NCBI GenBank assembly: GCA_965198895.1
Contig: OZ240676.1
Location: 3,224,001 to 3,288,000, forward strand
Source: LMUY01 sp965198895
GTDB lineage: Bacteria; Pseudomonadota; Alphaproteobacteria; Acetobacterales; Acetobacteraceae
Length of the DNA: 64,000 bases
Reading direction: 5' to 3'
Of this stretch, positions 58,871-64,000 are shown in pieces; positions within the stretch are counted from its first letter, which is position 1, and every line of letters begins with the position of its first letter. Below the pieces are notes generated by a model. It did no database searches and was not told where the DNA came from. It saw nothing but the letters and a program-made list of their open reading frames with translations. The position numbers were made by a program, and so were the translations under genes.

Positions 58871-59758
58871 ATGTTCACCATCTTAGGCTACTCTGCGCCG
58901 CTATTGTTCGGCCAACTGCTGCTTGGGCTGATCAACGGAGCGTTCTACGCGTTGCTGTCGCTGGGGTTGGCGATCATCTTCGGCATGCTGAACATCATCA
59001 ACTTCGCCCACGGGGCGCTGTTCATGGTGGGCGCGTTCGTGGCCTGGATGCTGCAGAACTACCTTGGGCTGAACTACTGGTGGGCATTGCTGCTGGCGCC
59101 CCTGATCGTCGGCACGTTCGGGGTGGCGCTGGAAAAGACCGTGATCAGCCGGCTCTACCGGATCGATCATCTGTATGGCCTGCTGCTCACCTTCGGACTG
59201 GCGCTGATCCTGGAAGGCTTGTTCCGTAACGAATACGGCTCGTCCGGCCTGCCATACCGCATTCCGGAGATGCTGTCGGGCGGCACCAATCTCGGCTTCA
59301 TGTTCATGCCGAACTATCGCGGCTGGGTAGTGCTGGTCGCCGTCGTCATGTGCCTGGCGGTGTGGCTGCTCATCGAGAAGACGTCGATCGGCGCCAAGCT
59401 TCGGGCGGCCACCGAAAATCCCGGGCTGGTGCAGGCGTTCGGGGTGAACGTTCCGCGCATGATTACGCTGACCTACGCGGGCGGCGTGGCCTTGGCCGCG
59501 TTCGCGGGCGTGCTTGCGGCGCCGATCTATTCGGTGAACCCGAACATGGGCTCCAACCTCATCATCGTGGTGTTCGCCGTGGTGGTGATCGGCGGCATGG
59601 GCTCGATCCTGGGGTCGATCGTCAGCGGCTTCGGCCTGGGCGTTGCCGAGGGCCTGACCAAGGTGTTCTACCCGCAGGGCTCGGCCACGGTCGTGTTCGT
59701 GGTGATGGTCATCGTGCTGTTGATCCGGCCCGCCGGACTGTTTGGTAAGGCCGCTTGA
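58871..59758 (+). CDS. livH: Branched-chain amino acid-type ABC transporter permease LivH
   Basis: 295 residues with about eight membrane helices. It begins LFGQLLLGLINGAFYALLSL followed by GLAIIFGMLNIINFAHGALF, the classic LivH signature, and contains LRAATENPGLVQAFGVNVPR and VVIGGMGSILGSIVSGFGLG. It forms half of the membrane pore; the start overlaps nothing and the stop overlaps livM by four bases (ATGA). Confidence 0.96.
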   Translation: MFTILGYSAPLLFGQLLLGLINGAFYALLSLGLAIIFGMLNIINFAHGALFMVGAFVAWMLQNYLGLNYWWALLLAPLIVGTFGVALEKTVISRLYRIDHLYGLLLTFGLALILEGLFRNEYGSSGLPYRIPEMLSGGTNLGFMFMPNYRGWVVLVAVVMCLAVWLLIEKTSIGAKLRAATENPGLVQAFGVNVPRMITLTYAGGVALAAFAGVLAAPIYSVNPNMGSNLIIVVFAVVVIGGMGSILGSIVSGFGLGVAEGLTKVFYPQGSATVVFVVMVIVLLIRPAGLFGKAA

Positions 59759-60690
59759 TGTTCGGTTTCTCGCGTTCGCAGGGGATCGCCTTCCTGCTGC
59801 TCGTCGTGCTGATCGTGGTCTGCCCGTTCGTGCTCTACCCCGTGTTCCTGATGAACGTGTTGTGCTTCGCCCTGCTGGCCTCCGCCTTCAACCTGCTGAT
59901 CGGCTATGTCGGCCTGATGAGCTTCGGCCACGCCGCGTATTTCGGCATGGGGGCCTACGTGTCCGCCTACGCCGCCAAGGCCTGGGGTTTGAGCCCCGAA
60001 CTCTGCGTGCTGCTCGGCGGGATCACCGGCGGCCTGCTCGGCACGGTGTTCGGCTGGCTGGCGATCCGCCGGCAGGGCATCTATTTCGCGATGATCACGC
60101 TGGCCCTGGCGCAGATGAACTACTTCTTCTGCCTGCAGGCCCCGTTCACCCACGGCGAGGACGGCATCCAGCAAGTGCCCCGCGGCAAGCTGTTCGGCGT
60201 GTTCGCGCTCGACAACGACATGGCCATGTACGTGTTCATCGCCGTGATCTTCCTGTTCTTCTTCCTACTGATCTACCGCATCGTTCACTCGCCGTTCGGC
60301 CAGGTGCTGAAGGCCATCCGCGAGAACGAGCCGCGCGCCACCTCCCTCGGCTACCGGACCGACGACTACAAGCTGATCGCCTTCATCCTCTCCTGCTTCA
60401 TCGCCGGCATCGCGGGCGGCGCCAAGGCGCTCGTCTTCGGCATCGCCACCCTGACCGACGTGAATTTCGAAACCTCCGGCGAGATCGTGCTGATGACCTT
60501 GGTCGGCGGCATGGGCACCATCTTCGGACCCGGCGTGGGCGCGCTGGTGCTGAAGGGCATGGAGAACTACCTCGCCGGCATCGGATCGTGGGTGACGGTG
60601 GTGCAGGGCTGCATCTTCGTCGTCTGCGTGCTCGCCTTCCGCCGCGGCATCATCGGCGAAATCGGCGCTCGGCTGAAACTAGCCCTATAG
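59755..60690 (+). CDS. livM: Branched-chain amino acid-type ABC transporter permease LivM
   Basis: 311 residues. The N-terminal helices are followed by FNLLIGYVGLMSFGHAAYFG, the LivM signature with the conserved G-x-x-SxGHAA segment. Later come ALAQMNYFFCLQAPFTHGED, GQVLKAIRENEPRATSLGYR and LMTLVGGMGTIFGPGVGALV. It completes the permease dimer with LivH. Last gene of the livG-F-K-K-H-M unit; a palindrome follows four bases after its stop. Confidence 0.96.
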   Translation: MMFGFSRSQGIAFLLLVVLIVVCPFVLYPVFLMNVLCFALLASAFNLLIGYVGLMSFGHAAYFGMGAYVSAYAAKAWGLSPELCVLLGGITGGLLGTVFGWLAIRRQGIYFAMITLALAQMNYFFCLQAPFTHGEDGIQQVPRGKLFGVFALDNDMAMYVFIAVIFLFFFLLIYRIVHSPFGQVLKAIRENEPRATSLGYRTDDYKLIAFILSCFIAGIAGGAKALVFGIATLTDVNFETSGEIVLMTLVGGMGTIFGPGVGALVLKGMENYLAGIGSWVTVVQGCIFVVCVLAFRRGIIGEIGARLKLAL

Positions 60691-60693
60691 CAT

Positions 60694-60734
60694 CTTCTCC
60701 CTCTCCGCTTGAGGGAGAGGGCCGGGGTGAGGGG
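60694..60734 (+). repeat. Single GAGAGGGCCGGGGTGAGGG palindrome unit
   Basis: A hairpin unit of the same family as at 37882, 47271 and 50572, here in one copy between livM and the CoA-binding/GNAT gene. Its position four bases past the livM stop would suit an mRNA-stabilising or terminating element. Degenerate relatives appear at 4913-4942 (between DUF427 and rsfS) and near 20594. Confidence 0.8.
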
Positions 60735-60787
60735 GCAACACGCAGGCTTTGTCCCTCGGAGGGCGCCACGCTATGTTGCACCGCAGC

Positions 60788-63043
60788 ATGACCCGCCCGA
60801 TTGCCACGACACGGTTCGATCCCGAGCGCCTGTTCCGCCCCCGCTCCCTCGCCATCATGGGCGGCGAGGGGCGGCTCGCCCGCCAACTCCTCGACAATCT
60901 CGACGGTTTCCCTGGCGACATCCAGGTCGTCGCCCCCGGTGAAACCCCCCGTGCCGCCGACCTCGCCATCCTCACCGCCGAAACCGGCTCGGCCGAACCG
61001 CTGTACCCCGTCCTGGCCCACGCCGGTATCTACGCCGGGGTCGCGCTCGGCATGCTGACCGGTCTTGCGGAAGGCCAAGCCGCGACCAGCGTTCGCATCC
61101 TCGGCCCCGGCTCCTTCGGTATCGCCTGCCCGGCCCTGAGCCTGAACGCGACCCTGTCCCACCTCACCCCGCAACCCGGCCGGGTCGCCCTGATCTCGCA
61201 ATCGGCCGCCCTGTGCCGCGCGGTGCTGGACTGGGCGGAACCCAACGGCGTCGGCTTCAGCCAAGTCGTCGGCATCGGCGGCAATGCCGGGAGCGGCTTC
61301 GTGCAGGTGCTGGACTTCCTATCCCGCGATTCCACCACCGGACCGATCCTGCTCGACATCCGCCGGGTCCGCGATCCCCGCGCCTTCCTGTCCGCCGCCC
61401 GCGCCGCGGCCCGGCTGCGCCCCGTCGTCGCGCTGCGCGCCGGCAGCCTGCTGCTGGACCCAACCGGGCGAGCCGAGCGCGTGTTCGACGCCGCCCTGAA
61501 CCGCGCCGGCGTTCTCACCGTCTCCCGCTTCGAGGACATGCTGGCCGCACTCGAAACCCTGACCCGGGGCCCGCCCGCCCGCGGCGCCGGGCTCGCGATC
61601 GTCAGCAACGCCATCGGCCCCGGACGCATGGCAGCCGACGCGGCGCTGGCCAGCGGCATCGCTTTGGCCACGCTCGCCCCCGAAACCCGCGACGTGCTGC
61701 GGCTGTCATTCCCCGACGGCGCGATGGACAACATCATCTATGTCGGCGTCCAATCCCCGACCCGCCTGGCCGAGGCCGCCGCCATGCTCTCCGGTGCGCG
61801 CGAGGTCGGCGGCATCCTGGCCGTGCTCGCCCCCACCGGACCCGGCGACGCCGCCGGTGTGGAGGCCCTCGTCGCCGTCCCCCGCACCCGGGTACCGCTG
61901 CTGGTCTGCGCGATGGGCGAGACGACGGGTGCCAAGCACCGCCGCCGCCTGGCCGAGGCCGGGCTGCCGGTGTTCGCCGCACCCGAGCAGGCGGTGCGCG
62001 GCTTCCGCCACCTGCTCGAGCTCCGCCGGGCCCGTGCCGCCGCGGCCGAACTGCCGCCAGGCGACGTGCTGGACCTCGCCCCGGACCGCGCCGCATTGCG
62101 TCGGGTCGTGGCCAGCGCCCGCGCCGACGACCGGCTGGACCTGACCGAACCCGAACTGCAGGCCGTGCTCGCCGCCTATGGCCTGATCCGGCCGCCGCTC
62201 GCGGTCACCGTCGCCGACGACCCGCTGTTCGGCCCGGCCATCGGCGTCGGCGATGGTTGGATGGGCGGCCGCGCCTTCGATCTGCCGCCGTTGAACCTGT
62301 CCTTGGCGCATGGGCTCGTCGCTAACAGCGCCGCCGCAAGCCGATTACTGCCCGCGCAAGCCGACGCGCTGGCCGATACGCTCGTCCGGGTCAGCCAGTT
62401 GGTCGTCGACTTGCCGGAACTCGCAACGCTCTCGCTCCCCCCCGTCTCCCAAGGCCAGGTGGTGGATCCGGCGGCCACCTTGCGGCCTCCTGGGCACGAG
62501 CGCCGGCTCGTCATCGCGCCCTATCCGGCCGATCTCGTCGAGCAATGGGATGCACGGGGTGAGCCGGTCACGATTCGCCCCATCCGCCCCGAAGACGCCG
62601 CCGCCCATGCCGCCCTGTTCTCCCGCATCAGCCCGGAGGACGTGCGCTACCGCTTTTTCTCCAGCCTGCGCGAGCTCTCGGCCGAGCGGATCGCGCGGAT
62701 GACGCAGGTGGATTACGACCGCGAGATGGCCTTCGTCGCGGTGCGGGCCAATGGTGACACGGTGGGGGTCAGCCGCCTGGTCTGTGAGGGCGACACGGGC
62801 GAGTTCGCCGTAATCGTCCAGCCGGACATGAAAGGCCGTGGTCTCGCCCGGCACCTGATGGAGCGGCTGATCGATTGGGGCCGGACCCAGCAGATGTCCG
62901 CGATCGTGGGCCAGGTATTGACCGAGAACGCCGCCATGCTGGCCTTCATCCGCAAGCTCGGCTTCACCCTGCGCCGCCTGCCGGAGGAGCCGGACGTGGT
63001 GGAGGCCCGGCTGGTGTTGGAGCGCAACCGTGTCGAGGATTGA
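60788..63043 (+). CDS. CoA-binding / acetyl-CoA synthetase-like protein with C-terminal GNAT domain (Pat-type)
   Basis: 751 residues from ATG 60788. Order: CoA-binding domain (about 10-120, RLFRPRSLAIMGGEGRLARQ), two succinyl-CoA-ligase-like flavodoxin domains (VALISQSAALCRAVLDWAEP, GGNAGSGFVQVLDFLSRD, AMDNIIYVGVQS), a short segment where an ATP-grasp domain should be (DLTEPELQAVLAAYGLIRPP onward), then a GNAT domain (about 595-745, PIRPEDAAAHAALFSRISPE, VQPDMKGRGLARHLMERLID). Full-length Pat proteins have about 890 residues. It probably acetylates lysines of metabolic enzymes. The ATP-grasp core is much reduced, so no ligase activity is expected. Confidence 0.88.
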   Translation: MTRPIATTRFDPERLFRPRSLAIMGGEGRLARQLLDNLDGFPGDIQVVAPGETPRAADLAILTAETGSAEPLYPVLAHAGIYAGVALGMLTGLAEGQAATSVRILGPGSFGIACPALSLNATLSHLTPQPGRVALISQSAALCRAVLDWAEPNGVGFSQVVGIGGNAGSGFVQVLDFLSRDSTTGPILLDIRRVRDPRAFLSAARAAARLRPVVALRAGSLLLDPTGRAERVFDAALNRAGVLTVSRFEDMLAALETLTRGPPARGAGLAIVSNAIGPGRMAADAALASGIALATLAPETRDVLRLSFPDGAMDNIIYVGVQSPTRLAEAAAMLSGAREVGGILAVLAPTGPGDAAGVEALVAVPRTRVPLLVCAMGETTGAKHRRRLAEAGLPVFAAPEQAVRGFRHLLELRRARAAAAELPPGDVLDLAPDRAALRRVVASARADDRLDLTEPELQAVLAAYGLIRPPLAVTVADDPLFGPAIGVGDGWMGGRAFDLPPLNLSLAHGLVANSAAASRLLPAQADALADTLVRVSQLVVDLPELATLSLPPVSQGQVVDPAATLRPPGHERRLVIAPYPADLVEQWDARGEPVTIRPIRPEDAAAHAALFSRISPEDVRYRFFSSLRELSAERIARMTQVDYDREMAFVAVRANGDTVGVSRLVCEGDTGEFAVIVQPDMKGRGLARHLMERLIDWGRTQQMSAIVGQVLTENAAMLAFIRKLGFTLRRLPEEPDVVEARLVLERNRVED

Positions 63044-63426
63044 CCTGGTATCGACGGGGTTGGGCTGACGGCGCAGCAGACGCGTCGTGGTGCCTCCCTT
63101 TCGTGGATACCAGGCCCGAGCCCACTGCTGTCCGGTTCAAAGAAAATCTGCTTTGTCACTTCTTTACCGTCTTGCCAGGGCGGAGCGGCCTAAAGGTTCC
63201 ACTTGCGTAGCAAGTGGAATGGCTGCGGAGGTTTGACCCTGGCATCCACGGCGTCCCGCAGACACCGGCCCCGCCGTGTTGCATGCGGCAGTGTCAATTA
63301 CTCGTCCGACGTCACCAGCCCAACCCCGTCATGCCAGTGTCAAGCACTGGCATGACGGTGTCTTACTTTACTTATCAGCCGCAGTAACGTGAACCGGACA
63401 GCCGAGGCCCGAGGCCCCGAATGACG
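63044..63426. other. 383-bp intergenic region containing a repeat, no gene
   Basis: The space between the convergent Pat-type and GAF-domain genes is filled mostly by a MITE-like repeat (63167-63364). The remainder has fragments such as GGATACCAGG near 63105 that look like pieces of the same repeat. I see no supported coding sequence. Confidence 0.7.
63167..63364. repeat. MITE-like inverted-repeat element, copy 2 (interrupted left arm)
   Basis: Shares its layout with 31143-31284: CCGTC-TGCCAGGG at the left, TTGACCCTGGCATCCACGGC, CTCGTCCGACGTCACCAGCC in the centre, and CTGGCATGACGGTGTCTTA at the right. About 50 bases, itself containing a small palindrome (CCACTTGCGTAGCAAGTGG), are inserted in the left arm. 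The right part also differs (GTGTCAAGCACTGGCATGAC). A diverged second copy of one element family. Confidence 0.75.
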
Positions 63427-63933
63427 CTATGCCTCAGCCTTGCCTGTGTGACCGAGATTGAACAGGGCGCCATGTGCGAGGAGCTGGATGTCGACGCAGT
63501 GGGCGAGCTTCGTCAGCTTCGCAATTTCGGCCTCTGTCACCTGGCGCGGTTTGCTACCCATCACGCAGAGCGCGCCGACACTGTTGACCAAACTGATTCC
63601 GACGTAGAAGCGGAGCTTGGGGGAGCCGGTCACGAGCGGATTGGACGCAAACCGGCTGTCCTGCGTCGTGTCCTCCACCACCATGACGCCGTCTGTCTCG
63701 ATCGTGTGGGTACAGAAGGATACGTCGCGGGGCACTTCCTTCACATCGGTGCCGATGATCGTCTTGAACCATTGGCGCTCGCTGTCGATCAGGCTGACGG
63801 CGGCGATCAAACTCCCAGGGAACAGGCCAAGAGCCTGATCGGCATAGCCACGGAACAATCGGTCATCCGGGGTGTCCAGAATGCCTGTGTTATGAAGGTG
63901 CTGTAATCTTTCGGTCTCTGAAGATGTTCGCAT
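63427..63933 (-). CDS. GAF-domain protein
   Basis: 168 residues, essentially one GAF domain: a helical lead-in (SETERLQHLHNTGILDTPDD, common in signalling GAF proteins), then ALGLFPGSLIAAVSLIDSER, QWFKTIIGTDVKEVPRDVSF, the CTHTIETDGVMVVEDTTQDS core with FCTHTI, and LRFYVGISLVNSVGALCVMG. No output domain (kinase, GGDEF) follows; the rest is a short helical tail. It may bind a small ligand or serve as a stand-alone sensor; the target is unknown. Stop at 63427, start at 63933. Confidence 0.88.
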   Translation of the reverse strand: MRTSSETERLQHLHNTGILDTPDDRLFRGYADQALGLFPGSLIAAVSLIDSERQWFKTIIGTDVKEVPRDVSFCTHTIETDGVMVVEDTTQDSRFASNPLVTGSPKLRFYVGISLVNSVGALCVMGSKPRQVTEAEIAKLTKLAHCVDIQLLAHGALFNLGHTGKAEA

Positions 63934-64000
63934 GAGTTTGTCCTTCCACTTTTAAAGCCGTTCGAACGAGCTGTGCATCCAGCCCGGCCTCGCTCGAAGC
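63934..64000. other. Upstream region of the GAF gene (window edge)
   Basis: The last 67 bases precede the GAF-domain gene on the minus strand. A promoter is likely here, but no convincing box could be read; the window ends before any upstream gene. Confidence 0.4.

Overview
The window is about 64 kb of high-GC DNA with dense coding on both strands. Gene order and protein flavour suggest an alphaproteobacterium, most likely a member of the Rhodospirillales/Acetobacteraceae. The evidence is the rplU-rpmA-obgE-proB-proA-nadD-rsfS-rlmH cluster, the three-subunit transhydrogenase (pntAA/pntAB/pntB), a kdp locus with full-length KdpD, and many short intergenic palindromes. The lineage call is inference from gene content, not from any search.

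Layout. 1-12.2 kb: the 3'-truncated end of a FAD oxidoreductase gene, gpmI, then (minus strand) the housekeeping cluster rplU-rpmA-obgE-proB / proA-nadD-rsfS / rlmH. This cluster is interrupted by a nitroreductase, a DUF427 gene, a small secreted protein and two plus-strand ParE-type toxin-antitoxin pairs. 12.7-17.8 kb: a likely cell-surface locus with a Gly/Ser/Thr-rich RTX-like protein, a GT2-GT4 fusion glycosyltransferase and an unrecognised protein. 17.9-26.8 kb: eda, then a complete potassium-uptake system (a 27-residue membrane peptide, kdpF, kdpA, kdpB, kdpC, kdpD, kdpE), with kdpDE bracketed by near-identical 112-bp inverted repeats. 26.9-30.8 kb: a TacA/TacT-type toxin-antitoxin pair and pntAA-pntAB-pntB.

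31-36.3 kb is the accessory island and the most interesting part. It holds an orphan HTH antitoxin-like gene ending at a probable premature stop, followed by one large P-loop ATPase gene broken by two insertion sequences (IS630-type and IS5-type). Removing both elements in silico, with one copy of each target duplication, restores a single 659-codon open frame: P-loop ATPase, winged-helix-like region, CxxC-x16-CxxC zinc ribbon, then a C-terminal helical domain resembling the effector-associated (EAD1-type) domains of bacterial conflict systems. I regard it as an inactivated defence-type gene. Base composition falls clearly in this gene.

36.6-44.1 kb: conserved hypotheticals, an amidase, NAD kinase with an upstream membrane protein, a PhnW-type aminotransferase overlapping formate-tetrahydrofolate ligase, and a small membrane protein. 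44.2-53.5 kb: a minus-strand tripartite RND efflux operon (outer-membrane factor, adaptor, two RND pumps of MdtB/MdtC type). 53.7-54.3 kb: a HicAB pair. 54.3-60.7 kb: a MaoC dehydratase and a complete branched-chain-amino-acid-type ABC importer (livG, livF, two tandem substrate-binding proteins, livH, livM). 60.8-63.9 kb: a CoA-binding/GNAT protein of the Pat (protein acetyltransferase) type with a shrunken ATP-grasp region, a dispersed repeat and a GAF-domain protein.

No rRNA, tRNA, CRISPR array or prophage was recognised. All functions come from reading motifs by eye; no database search was possible.
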